The notes beneath the pieces are model-generated. The model searched no databases and was not told where the DNA came from. It saw only the letters and a program-made list of their open reading frames with translations. A program made the translations under genes and the position numbers. Shown piece after piece: positions 6,909 through 13,032 of a stretch of DNA of 13,032 bases; position 1 is the first letter of the stretch, and every line of letters begins with the position of its first letter. The DNA comes from Spirochaetales bacterium (GTDB lineage Bacteria; Spirochaetota; Spirochaetia; Treponematales; UBA12059): assembly GCA_016938515.1 (NCBI GenBank), contig JAFGUM010000284.1:1-13032 (forward strand). The letters are read 5' to 3'.

Positions 6909-7805
6909 ATGCATCGTATCAAACGCTCCGTACCGGCCGGTCGCCTGGCGACCGTAGCGCCGATAGTCTTATCACTGCTGGTTCTGGCCGCGTGTTCGCG
7001 TGCCGAAGTCCCGTCCGCATCCATAGCGGGTTCGAAGTCCTCGGCCGCGCCGCGCGTCATCCAATCGGCTCACACGCAGAACTACGTGCCCTACGGTTTC
7101 GTCGATGAACGTGGCGGCTCGGATGGCTTCGAAATAGCGGTACTCAGGGCCGTGGATGAGCTCTTGCCAGAATATGAGTTTCGCTTCGTACCTACCTCGG
7201 ACGAAGACCTCTTCGTGGGCCTGGAGACGGGACGCTACCAGCTCGCGACCAAGGGCGCATGGTCGACCGTGGAACGTCGCAAGAAGTTTATATTTCCACA
7301 GGAGCCCTTGGCCGCCAGCATCATTGGCATAGCCTTCAGGAGCGAGAACGTGGATACGATCCACGATCTCAATAGTTTCGCGGCTTATAGCGGCAAGCTG
7401 GTTCCCATATCTCCACAAAGCGCCCAGTACGCTGTGGTTTCAGACTACAACGCAGCACATCCCGAGCACCCCATAACCCTCATTCCCTCTGACGTCTTCA
7501 TCATCAATGACGCGTACCTCTGGGTGCTCGAGGGCCGCTACGACGCGTTCTTTGACATCAAGCTGTCGTTCCAGAAGAACGTCGTAGCAGAAGACGGTCC
7601 CTTCCACCACCTGGCCTCGCGTCTGGCTTACGCTCCCTACAAGGGCATCCCGACTTGGCCGCTCTTTGCCAAGGGCGAAGAAGAGCTGGCAGAGGCCTAT
7701 GATCGCGCCATGGCAAGCCTCAAGGCCGATGGAACGATTGCCGAACTTTCAATGAAATACTTCGGCGAGGACGTATTCCGCTTCGTAGAGGAAGCGCACC
7801 CGTAA
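6909..7805 (+). CDS. Amino-acid ABC transporter substrate-binding lipoprotein (family 3, cystine type?)
   Basis: A 298-residue extracytoplasmic binding protein of solute-binding family 3 that delivers an amino acid to the permeases encoded next door. The N-terminus has a positively charged start, a hydrophobic stretch (about 13-26) and a lipobox V-L-A-A-C, with Cys29 as the expected lipidation site, so the mature protein is membrane-anchored. The mature part shows the family order: G-F-E-I-A-V-L-R-A-V-D near residue 70, L-P-E-Y-E-F-R-F, L-F-V-G-L-E-T-G-R-Y-Q-L-A-T, then E-R-R-K-K-F-I-F. This wording recalls the YtmJ/YtmK (TcyJ/TcyK) cystine-binding proteins of Bacillus more than glutamine or histidine binders. 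The ligand is inferred. The start is set by AGGAGG with 6 bases spacing. First gene of a four-gene operon. Confidence 0.9.
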   Translation: MHRIKRSVPAGRLATVAPIVLSLLVLAACSRAEVPSASIAGSKSSAAPRVIQSAHTQNYVPYGFVDERGGSDGFEIAVLRAVDELLPEYEFRFVPTSDEDLFVGLETGRYQLATKGAWSTVERRKKFIFPQEPLAASIIGIAFRSENVDTIHDLNSFAAYSGKLVPISPQSAQYAVVSDYNAAHPEHPITLIPSDVFIINDAYLWVLEGRYDAFFDIKLSFQKNVVAEDGPFHHLASRLAYAPYKGIPTWPLFAKGEEELAEAYDRAMASLKADGTIAELSMKYFGEDVFRFVEEAHP

Positions 7806-7834
7806 AAACCGGGGCGGGGGAGACGGAGAGCTCA

Positions 7835-8539
7835 GTGGATAGACCCTTTAAACCAGCGTACATCGTAGAGGCTTTGCCACGTCTCCTTGCTTACCTGCCT
7901 TTGACCTTGGGCGTAGCCCTGGCCACGGTGGTGGCCGGGTCTATACTGGGGCTGGCCTTGGCCAAAGCCAAGCTCGGGCGTTCGAGGGTTATGCGGGGGC
8001 TCGCAGACGCGTACACCTGGACACTCCGCTGCACGCCGTCTATCGTGCTCCTCTTTCTTGTGTACTATGGCTTGCCGGCATTCGCCAAGGCTGTGTTCTC
8101 TGTGGACATAAGCCTGTGGCACCGGGCTTTTTTCGTCGTCCTGACCTTTACGCTTTTCTTTGGTGCGACCATGTCAGAGCTTATGCGCTCGGCCTACCTC
8201 TCGGTGGATCGGGGCCAGCGTGAGGCCGCTCTGAGCCACGGCCTGAGCGAGTTTCAAGCGTTCAGGCGCATAGTCCTGCCACAGGCGGCTGTCTCGGCTC
8301 TGCCCAACGTGGCCACCTCCGTCGTCGCCCTCCTGAAGGAGGGATCATTGGCCTACACCATCGGCCTCGTTGATCTGATGGGCCAGGGTACGCTCATCAT
8401 CGCCAGGCGCTACGGGGCCTGGGCTCTTGAGACTTACCTGGCCGCGGCTCTTATATACTGGGCCCTGACTGTAACACTGGAGAAGATTGCCAAGCGGCTC
8501 GAACGGCATCTGTCGCGCGGAAGGAGGAGCCTGGCCTAG
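7835..8539 (+). CDS. Amino-acid ABC transporter permease (HisM/TcyL-like), GTG start
   Basis: A 234-residue inner-membrane subunit of a polar amino-acid importer, forming half of the translocation channel. The start is a GTG at 7835, preceded by GGAG with 6 bases spacing and fitting the usual N-terminal length. Hydrophobic segments lie near residues 20-44, 66-84, 98-115, 155-180 and 200-216. The cytoplasmic EAA loop that docks on the ATPase is seen as E-A-A-L-S-H-G-L-S-E-F-Q-A-F-R-R-I-V-L-P-Q (130-150), with the conserved Gly at the expected place. The R-C-T-P-S-I-V-L-L motif at 65-73 is characteristic of the HisMQ family. It follows the binding-protein gene after 29 bases, so they are surely co-transcribed. 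With the next permease it should make a heterodimer. Confidence 0.92.
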   Translation: MDRPFKPAYIVEALPRLLAYLPLTLGVALATVVAGSILGLALAKAKLGRSRVMRGLADAYTWTLRCTPSIVLLFLVYYGLPAFAKAVFSVDISLWHRAFFVVLTFTLFFGATMSELMRSAYLSVDRGQREAALSHGLSEFQAFRRIVLPQAAVSALPNVATSVVALLKEGSLAYTIGLVDLMGQGTLIIARRYGAWALETYLAAALIYWALTVTLEKIAKRLERHLSRGRRSLA

Positions 8540-8589
8540 GAAACCCGTCCCGGAGCCTTGCTTCGGGAAGTTCCCGGGATGGCGTTCGC

Positions 8590-9303
8590 ATGGGACTCGA
8601 CCTGGAATACCTCTACCGCACCTTTCTCCTGGCTCTGGGTGGTTTGCCCGTAACGCTGGGTATATGCGTGGCTACCCTCAGCCTATCGCTACCGCTGGGC
8701 TTTCTGCTGGCTCTCGTGGGCATGTACCGTGTGCGTGTACTCGGCGCGCTCGCCTCGCTCTACGTATCGTTCGCGCGTGGAACGCCGATAGTGCTGCAGA
8801 TACTCGTCGTCTACAGCCTGCTTCCGAGCCTGGCCAACGCCATAGCCGTCAACGCAGGATGGAACATCGACGTTTTCGCCTTGAACCCAGCATGGTATGC
8901 CATCATCGTTTTTACCTTCAACACGACGGCTGTGCTCGCGGAGATAATGCGCTCAGCTCTGCTGACCGTGGACAAGGGCCAGCTTGAAGCGGCGCTAGCC
9001 AGCGGTCTCTCTGTCTGGCAGGCTTACCGCAGGATAATCGTGCCACAGGCATTGCTCGTAGCCCTGCCAAATCTCTGCAACGCCACCATCAACCTGATCA
9101 AGGGCACGTCGCTGGCCTTTCTGATGGCGGTCCGCGACGTAACAGCCATAGCAAAGATAGAAGCGGCTCGCGCGTATGACTACGTTGAGTCGTACCTGGC
9201 CATTTTCGTTATCTACCTGATAGTCTGCGGAATAACGCAGATGCTTTTCTCGACAGTAGAGCGGCGTCTTGGCATATACCGGGCCCCTGCCGTATCATTC
9301 TAG
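8590..9303 (+). CDS. Amino-acid ABC transporter permease (HisQ/TcyM-like)
   Basis: A 237-residue second channel subunit, related to the preceding permease but clearly different in sequence, so a heterodimeric channel is likely. It shows F-A-R-G-T-P-I-V-L-Q at 61-70 and the EAA loop E-A-A-L-A-S-G-L-S-V-W-Q-A-Y-R-R-I-I-V-P-Q at 133-153. The C-terminal K-I-E-A-A-R-A-Y-D-Y-V-E-S-Y-L-A-I-F region near 189-206 resembles cystine permeases of the TcyM/YtmM kind. The 50-base gap after the first permease has GC-rich self-complementary sequence around 8548-8578. No strong Shine-Dalgarno precedes the ATG at 8590 (a GGGATGG lies 7-13 bases upstream), so translation may be coupled or weak. An ATG at 8579 is out of frame and not the start. 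Confidence 0.92.
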   Translation: MGLDLEYLYRTFLLALGGLPVTLGICVATLSLSLPLGFLLALVGMYRVRVLGALASLYVSFARGTPIVLQILVVYSLLPSLANAIAVNAGWNIDVFALNPAWYAIIVFTFNTTAVLAEIMRSALLTVDKGQLEAALASGLSVWQAYRRIIVPQALLVALPNLCNATINLIKGTSLAFLMAVRDVTAIAKIEAARAYDYVESYLAIFVIYLIVCGITQMLFSTVERRLGIYRAPAVSF

Positions 9304-9321
9304 CGTTTCGGAGATAGAAAC

Positions 9322-10074
9322 ATGTTGAGGATTCATGGACTCCACAAGAGCTTTCATCACAACAAGGTGCTCCGAGGCGTCGACCTGGACGTAGAGAAGG
9401 GCGACGTTGTAGCCATTATAGGCCCCTCAGGCGCGGGCAAGACGACGCTGCTCCGTTGCGTCAACTTCCTCGAGCGCGCGGACAGGGGGGATATGTACTT
9501 TGACGGTACGCACCTTGACATGCACCGGGCCAGCACCCGCGATATGCTCGCCATCCGCAGGCGCACCGCGTTCGTATTCCAGAATTTCAACCTCTTTAGC
9601 AACAAGACGGCCCTTGAGAACGTCACCGAGGGCTTGATAACAGGCCGCGGCATACCGCCGCGCCAGGCGGAAGACATAGCCAGGCGCGCGCTCGATAAGG
9701 TGGGGCTTTCAAATCGCCTGGATTACTATCCCGCGAAATTATCGGGAGGCCAGCAACAGCGCGTTGGCATAGCGCGGGCTATTGCGGTGGATCCCGAAGT
9801 CATACTCTTCGACGAGCCGACGAGCGCGCTGGATCCCGAGCTTATAGAGGATGTGCTGGGCATCATGCGGACGCTCGCCCACGAGGGCACGACTATGGTG
9901 GTGGTCACGCATGAGATCGGCTTTGCCTCCGATGTCGCGAGCCAGGTCATCTTCATGGATGAGGGTCTGGTGGTGGAGAGCGGGCCGCCTCGGCAGGTCC
10001 TGGCTGCACCCGCTGAAGATCGCACGCGGCAGTTCCTTCGACGAATACTACCCGCAACGAATTTAGTAGTATAA
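9322..10074 (+). CDS. Amino-acid ABC transporter ATP-binding protein
   Basis: A 250-residue cytoplasmic ATPase that powers the importer. All nucleotide-binding motifs are present: Walker A G-P-S-G-A-G-K-T (34-41), Q-loop Gln87 in F-V-F-Q-N-F-N-L-F, signature L-S-G-G-Q-Q-Q-R (140-147), Walker B V-I-L-F-D-E (160-165) followed by the D-loop S-A-L-D, and H-loop His197 in V-V-T-H-E. Length and order match GlnQ/HisP/TcyN-type ATPases. The ATG at 9322 follows a GGAG with 8 bases spacing, and the stop of the previous permease is 18 bases upstream. As last gene of the operon it completes a self-contained SBP-permease-permease-ATPase importer. The sulfur-amino-acid preference suggested by its partners cannot be judged from this subunit. 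Confidence 0.97.
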   Translation: MLRIHGLHKSFHHNKVLRGVDLDVEKGDVVAIIGPSGAGKTTLLRCVNFLERADRGDMYFDGTHLDMHRASTRDMLAIRRRTAFVFQNFNLFSNKTALENVTEGLITGRGIPPRQAEDIARRALDKVGLSNRLDYYPAKLSGGQQQRVGIARAIAVDPEVILFDEPTSALDPELIEDVLGIMRTLAHEGTTMVVVTHEIGFASDVASQVIFMDEGLVVESGPPRQVLAAPAEDRTRQFLRRILPATNLVV

Positions 10075-10209
10075 AAGGGCCTCATGCGATGTAGAGCGGC
10101 TCTTTCAACGCGGTACAACGTGTATCCGGGCTCTCTCTAGTGCAGGATATTCGATTCTTTCCAGAGCTATGACCCACTAGTCCTGTATGACCAGATCCTG
10201 TTGCCAGAC
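10075..10209. other. Spacer after the ABC operon with small inverted repeats, no gene seen
   Basis: No coding frame or tRNA is visible. There is a small AGAG-CGG-CTCT hairpin (10093-10103) followed by TTTC, which would be a weak terminator at best. CTAGTG (10137-10142) is inverted in CACTAG (10175-10180). CAGGA (10143-10147) could pair with TCCTG at 10181-10185 or, as CAGGAT, with ATCCTG at 10195-10200. None is convincing on its own. Confidence 0.4.
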
Positions 10210-10276
10210 ATGACACCTTGACACCTTGTGTCATTTGGATCATGATTGTTTCATGACATTATGCTAATTAATGTCA
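10210..10276. promoter_or_regulatory. Putative operator cluster of the fab operon (TGACA/TGTCA half-sites)
   Basis: Five half-sites lie in 67 bp: TGACA at 10211, 10219 and 10254, and TGTCA at 10229 and 10272. They form two perfect palindromes. One is TGACAC-N3-GTGTCA (10219-10233), overlapping the -35 box. The other is TGACATTA-N7-TAATGTCA (10254-10276), between the expected transcription start and the Shine-Dalgarno. A direct repeat TGACACCT TGACACCT (10211-10226) adds an extra half-site. Position and symmetry fit repressor binding; the regulator is unknown. The second palindrome could also act as an RNA hairpin next to the ribosome-binding site. Confidence 0.5.
10218..10246 (+). promoter_or_regulatory. 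Promoter of the fab operon
   Basis: A perfect TTGACA (10218-10223) is followed after 17 bases by CATGAT (10241-10246, 4/6 of the -10 consensus). Expected transcription start is near 10253, giving a leader of about 35 bases. The -35 box lies inside a palindromic half-site cluster, so binding there would block RNA polymerase. Confidence 0.55.
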
Positions 10277-10282
10277 AGGAGG
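10276..10282 (+). promoter_or_regulatory. Shine-Dalgarno deciding the fabH start
   Basis: AAGGAGG ends 5 bases before the ATG at 10288. The in-frame TTG at 10246 lies on the -10 box and cannot be the start if the promoter is right. Confidence 0.85.
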
Positions 10283-10287
10283 ATGCT

Positions 10288-11271
10288 ATGGCGATACTCG
10301 TTACTGGCTCAGGCGCGGCTATACCGGGCAATAAGGTTACCAACGACGAATTGGCCAAAAGGGTCGATACCACCGATGAGTGGATACGTTCTCATACGGG
10401 TATAGGAGCCCGGCATTTTGCGGATGATGGCGTTCTGACGAGCGACCTGGCTGTTGAGGCGTCGCTCGCCGCGCTCAAGCGAGCCGGGAAGAAGCCGGAA
10501 GATCTGGACATCATCGTGGTAGCCACGGTCACGCCCGACTACCTCGGGTTCCCGGCTACCGCCTGCATCGTGCAGGACAAGCTCGGCGCGGTAAACGCCG
10601 CCGCCCTCGACGTCAACGCCGGGTGCACTGGTTTTATCTATGGGCTGGATGTGGCGGCTTCCATGCTTGCCGCCCCTCGCAGAACTACCGCCCTCGTCAT
10701 AGGAGCAGAAACGCTATCAAGAATCTCCGACTGGAACGACCGGGGCACCTGCGTGCTGTTCGGGGACGGAGCGGCCGCCTTTGTTATAGAAAAGCAGGAT
10801 GATGACGAGGGCAGGGGTGTACTCACTACCTGGTTACGAGCCAAGGGCTCGGGAGCAACCAGCCTCTACCTCAGCCAGCCCCGGCGCGACAAGACGTTCG
10901 AGCGGGAGCCGTACGAAGCACCCCCAGCCATCGTCATGGATGGAAAAAGCGTCTACATGTTCGCCGTCAAGGCCATCACTGATACGATAGAAGCACTACT
11001 TGAAGAATCCGGCTATAAGCTGGAAGATTTCAGGTGGATCGTACCACACCAGGCTAACGCCCGTATCGTTCAAGCAGCCGCAAAGCGATTCGGCATCGCA
11101 GATGACCATATATACATGAACATTGAAGAGTATGCAAACACGTCGGCTGCTTCTGTGCCACTGGCGCTCAACGACCTGGTCGAGAAGGGGCTGGTACACC
11201 GGGGAGACCTGGTGATGGCCATGGGCTTTGGCGCCGGGCTGACTTACGGCGGCGTCATCATCCGCTGGTAA
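10288..11271 (+). CDS. fabH: 3-oxoacyl-ACP synthase III (KAS III)
   Basis: A 327-residue cytoplasmic enzyme that condenses an acyl-CoA, usually acetyl-CoA or a branched primer, with malonyl-ACP to start type II fatty-acid synthesis. The Cys-His-Asn triad is intact: Cys113 in V-N-A-G-C-T-G-F, His254 in V-P-H-Q-A-N and Asn284 in Y-A-N-T-S-A-A-S. The C-terminal G-F-G-A-G-L-T-Y-G motif is also as expected. Length is typical. The ATG at 10288 has AAGGAGG 5 bases upstream; the open frame starting at a TTG (10246) is rejected. First gene of fabH-fabF-fabZ-enoyl reductase, and so the promoter-proximal, initiating enzyme. Its upstream region carries a cluster of palindromic half-sites. Primer preference (straight or branched) cannot be told by eye. 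Confidence 0.97.
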   Translation: MAILVTGSGAAIPGNKVTNDELAKRVDTTDEWIRSHTGIGARHFADDGVLTSDLAVEASLAALKRAGKKPEDLDIIVVATVTPDYLGFPATACIVQDKLGAVNAAALDVNAGCTGFIYGLDVAASMLAAPRRTTALVIGAETLSRISDWNDRGTCVLFGDGAAAFVIEKQDDDEGRGVLTTWLRAKGSGATSLYLSQPRRDKTFEREPYEAPPAIVMDGKSVYMFAVKAITDTIEALLEESGYKLEDFRWIVPHQANARIVQAAAKRFGIADDHIYMNIEEYANTSAASVPLALNDLVEKGLVHRGDLVMAMGFGAGLTYGGVIIRW

Positions 11272-11295
11272 AGCGGTCATAGCGAGGAGATACAG

Positions 11296-12534
11296 ATGAA
11301 CAGAGCGGTTATTACGGGTATGGGTGTTATCAGCCCTGTGGGAAACGACGTTGCGACGTTCTGGGATTCGATCAGATCGGGCAAGAGCGGGCTTGGCCCG
11401 ATAACACGGTTTGAGGCGGCAGAGTACGATTCCAGAGTAGCCGCGGAGGTGAAAAACTTCGAGCCGAGCCTGTACATGGACCGGAAAGACGCGCGCAAGA
11501 TGGCCATGTTCACTCAGTACGCGGTAGCGGCGTCGGTGCAAGCGTGGAACGACGCTGGCCTCGACACCGCGAGCACGGATATGAACCGCGTCGCTGTCGT
11601 TCTGGGCAATGGCATAGGCGGCATCGAGGTGTTTGAGGAGAGCCATCGCAAGCTGCTCGACTCGGGACCGAGCCGGATGCTGCCGTTGACGGTGCCGCTG
11701 ATGATAACCAACGAAGCAGCGGGCAATATCGCCATACACTTTGGCATCAAGGGTCCCGCCATAACCACGGCAACGGCTTGTGCCTCTGGTACCGATGCCC
11801 TGGGCCAGGCGCTCGATATGATACGTTCTGGCCGTGCCGACGTGGTCGTGGCGGGTGGCACCGAAGCCGCCATAACTGGCTTCGCCGTAGGTGGTTTTTG
11901 CATGCTCAAGGCGCTTTCTACCGCCTATAACGAAACACCGGAAAAGGCGTCGAGACCCTTCGACGCGAGTCGCGATGGTTTTGTCATCGGGGAAGGCGCC
12001 GGCATCGTCATTCTGGAGAGCGAGAAGCACGCCAAAGCCAGGGGTGCTAAGATTGTAGTCGAGCTGGCCGGGTACGGCTCCACCTGCGACGCGTACCACG
12101 TTACCGCTCCGGAATCGTCGGGCAGCGGAGGCGCGCGCGCCATAAGCCTGTCGCTTGAGGATGCGGGTCTGGCTCCGGAAGCCATAGCGTACTACAACGC
12201 GCACGGAACGAGCACCCAGCTCAACGACCCCATAGAAACCCGTATGGTCAAGCAGGCCTTTGGCGAACACGCGACTGCGATAAGGATATCGTCGACCAAG
12301 AGCATGACCGGCCACATGATAGCCGCTGCCGGAGCGGTCGAGGCTATTGTCTGCGCGTTGGCCATTCGCGATGGGTTCTTTCCTCCGACCATAAACCTCG
12401 ATACGCCTGACGAAGAATGCGACCTCGACTACGTGCCCAACACGGGATGTTCCGGTACAATAGACGCGGCCGCGAGCGCGTCGCTCGGATTTGGCGGCCA
12501 TAATGCCTGTGTTGTTTTGAGGAAGTACACATGA
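11296..12534 (+). CDS. fabF: 3-oxoacyl-ACP synthase II (KAS II)
   Basis: A 412-residue cytoplasmic condensing enzyme that elongates acyl-ACP with malonyl-ACP. The Cys-His-His triad is complete: Cys162 in T-A-C-A-S-G-T-D, His303 in N-A-H-G-T-S-T and His340 in [11 protein letters not shown]. The N-terminal [13 protein letters not shown] and C-terminal [10 protein letters not shown] are family signatures. Length fits FabF (about 410) and the triad excludes a chain-length-factor-like inactive paralogue. The ATG at 11296 has a GAGGAG upstream, 24 bases after the fabH stop. The gene ends in an ATGA overlap with fabZ. By my count 15 of its 27 isoleucines use ATA, notable in GC-rich DNA. Confidence 0.97.
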   Translation: MNRAVITGMGVISPVGNDVATFWDSIRSGKSGLGPITRFEAAEYDSRVAAEVKNFEPSLYMDRKDARKMAMFTQYAVAASVQAWNDAGLDTASTDMNRVAVVLGNGIGGIEVFEESHRKLLDSGPSRMLPLTVPLMITNEAAGNIAIHFGIKGPAITTATACASGTDALGQALDMIRSGRADVVVAGGTEAAITGFAVGGFCMLKALSTAYNETPEKASRPFDASRDGFVIGEGAGIVILESEKHAKARGAKIVVELAGYGSTCDAYHVTAPESSGSGGARAISLSLEDAGLAPEAIAYYNAHGTSTQLNDPIETRMVKQAFGEHATAIRISSTKSMTGHMIAAAGAVEAIVCALAIRDGFFPPTINLDTPDEECDLDYVPNTGCSGTIDAAASASLGFGGHNACVVLRKYT

Positions 12535-12968
12535 AAGCCAGCGGAAGCGAGATAGAAGCAATACTGCCCCACCGGGCGCCTTTCCTGTTCGTCGATGAGG
12601 TTGAAACGGGTGAGCACGGCTTGATTATGGCACGGCACCTGTTCAGGCCGGAAGAACCATTCTTTGCCGGGCACTTTCCGGGGTATCCCGTTGTACCCGG
12701 CGTCTTGCTGCTGGAGACGCTGGCGCAAGCCGGCGGCGTTGGCTTCAAACTCGTCGATCCGCAGGCAAAGGGTATCTTCTTTTTTGCTACCGCGAATAAC
12801 GTCAAGTTCCGGCGGCAGGTGCGCCCCGGCGATACCTTTGAGATGGAGATACACACGCTTCGATCCAGCCACAGCCTGCTAAAGCAGAAAGGCAAGGGAT
12901 TTGTGGCCGGGGAGCTCGCCGTGGAAGCGGAGTGGCTGTGCATATTTGGCGCGGAGGAACTCGCATGA
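12531..12968 (+). CDS. fabZ: 3-hydroxyacyl-ACP dehydratase FabZ
   Basis: A 145-residue hot-dog-fold dehydratase that converts 3-hydroxyacyl-ACP to trans-2-enoyl-ACP. The substrate-entry [13 protein letters not shown] (12-24) and the active-site pair are present: His48 in [11 protein letters not shown] and Glu62 in L-L-L-E-T-L-A-Q. Length is normal for FabZ and shorter than FabA; FabA-type isomerase features are not apparent. Its ATG overlaps the fabF stop (ATGA at 12531-12534), with GAGGA about 8 bases upstream. Its own stop overlaps the next start in the same way (12965-12968), which implies translational coupling. The enzyme feeds directly into the enoyl reductase encoded next. Confidence 0.96.
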   Translation: MKASGSEIEAILPHRAPFLFVDEVETGEHGLIMARHLFRPEEPFFAGHFPGYPVVPGVLLLETLAQAGGVGFKLVDPQAKGIFFFATANNVKFRRQVRPGDTFEMEIHTLRSSHSLLKQKGKGFVAGELAVEAEWLCIFGAEELA

Positions 12969-13032
12969 TCAAGCCGATGATACGAAGCAACCTGTGCCTG
13001 AACGCGCACCCGGCAGGGTGCGCAGCCATGGT
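12965..13032 (+). CDS. fabV: Trans-2-enoyl-ACP/CoA reductase, FabV/TER type (3' end outside window)
   Basis: Only the first 22 codons are in the window. The ATG at 12965 overlaps the fabZ stop (ATGA) and is preceded by GGAGG (12953-12957) with 7 bases spacing. The peptide begins [19 protein letters not shown], which is the conserved N-terminus of the FabV/TER family. From memory it differs at only a few positions from the Treponema denticola trans-2-enoyl-CoA reductase. These single-chain NADH-dependent short-chain-dehydrogenase-like proteins perform the last reduction of the elongation cycle, replacing FabI. Position after fabZ supports a fatty-acid role on ACP substrates, though TER enzymes also act on crotonyl-CoA. 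Catalytic residues lie beyond the window, so activity is not verified. Confidence 0.85.
   Translation, partial: MIKPMIRSNLCLNAHPAGCAAM

Noticed and set aside
8579..8590. ATG at 8579 as start of the second permease.
   Set aside because: It is in a different frame from the permease, which reads from 8590.
10246..10287. TTG start for fabH giving 14 extra residues.
   Set aside because: The TTG falls on the -10 box, and the ATG at 10288 has a strong AAGGAGG; FabH proteins normally begin there.
10075..10287. Possible tRNA, riboswitch or FapR-type operator upstream of fabH.
   Set aside because: No T-loop sequence or cloverleaf was visible, no riboswitch core was recognised, and the half-site TGACA is unlike the FapR consensus.
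10996..12561. A 521-codon open frame on the minus strand opposite fabF and the end of fabH.
   Set aside because: The translation is rich in Arg, His and Tyr with no family features, has no ribosome-binding site, and lies antisense to intact fabH and fabF. It is a codon-bias shadow.
1..13032. Mobile elements, CRISPR arrays, toxin-antitoxin pairs or anti-phage genes.
   Set aside because: No transposase, integrase, spaced direct-repeat array or small paired ORFs with such features was found; all sizeable frames are explained by core or transport genes.

Overview
This 13 kb window is a compact, GC-rich stretch of bacterial chromosome that looks like core rather than accessory DNA. The best taxonomic guess is a spirochaete of the Treponema/Spirochaeta type. 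The GroES protein closely resembles treponemal GroES and stands alone without groEL. The last gene begins with an N-terminus nearly matching, from memory, the Treponema denticola trans-2-enoyl-CoA/ACP reductase. This placement is inference. Isoleucine is very often encoded by ATA despite the GC-rich sequence.

Layout: (1) 1-1004, 3' part of a beta-lactamase-fold serine hydrolase, convergent (5 bp gap) with (2) a MATE-family exporter on the minus strand (1010-2407). (3) Divergent from it is an unusual dicarboxylate/amino acid:cation symporter-fold protein (2497-3720), then (4) a PtsN-type PTS IIA protein (3815-4261). (5) A bidirectional hairpin terminator separates ptsN from the convergent groES (4363-4629, minus). 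(6) Divergent from groES is the membrane AAA+ protease gene ftsH (4814-6712). (7) A complete amino-acid ABC importer follows (6909-10074): lipoprotein binding protein, two permeases and the ATPase, most like the cystine/sulfur amino-acid (Tcy/Ytm) type. (8) The window ends in a type II fatty-acid synthesis operon, fabH-fabF-fabZ and the first 22 codons of a FabV/TER-type enoyl reductase. The last three are joined by ATGA stop/start overlaps.

Two regulatory patterns stand out. The MATE, symporter and ptsN genes have no Shine-Dalgarno sequence, and each has a candidate -10 box ending only 6-7 bases before its ATG, which predicts leaderless mRNAs. The groES, ftsH, ABC and fab genes instead have clear Shine-Dalgarno sequences. 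Second, the fabH promoter region carries five TGACA/TGTCA half-sites in 67 bp, arranged as two palindromes around the promoter, which suggests an operator for a fatty-acid synthesis regulator.

There are no tRNA or rRNA genes, insertion sequences, CRISPR arrays or phage genes, and no gene-free stretch longer than about 215 bases. I found no clear sign of an exotic multi-gene system. The items most worth following up are the leaderless promoters, the fab operator cluster and the symporter that lacks its family's canonical binding residues.
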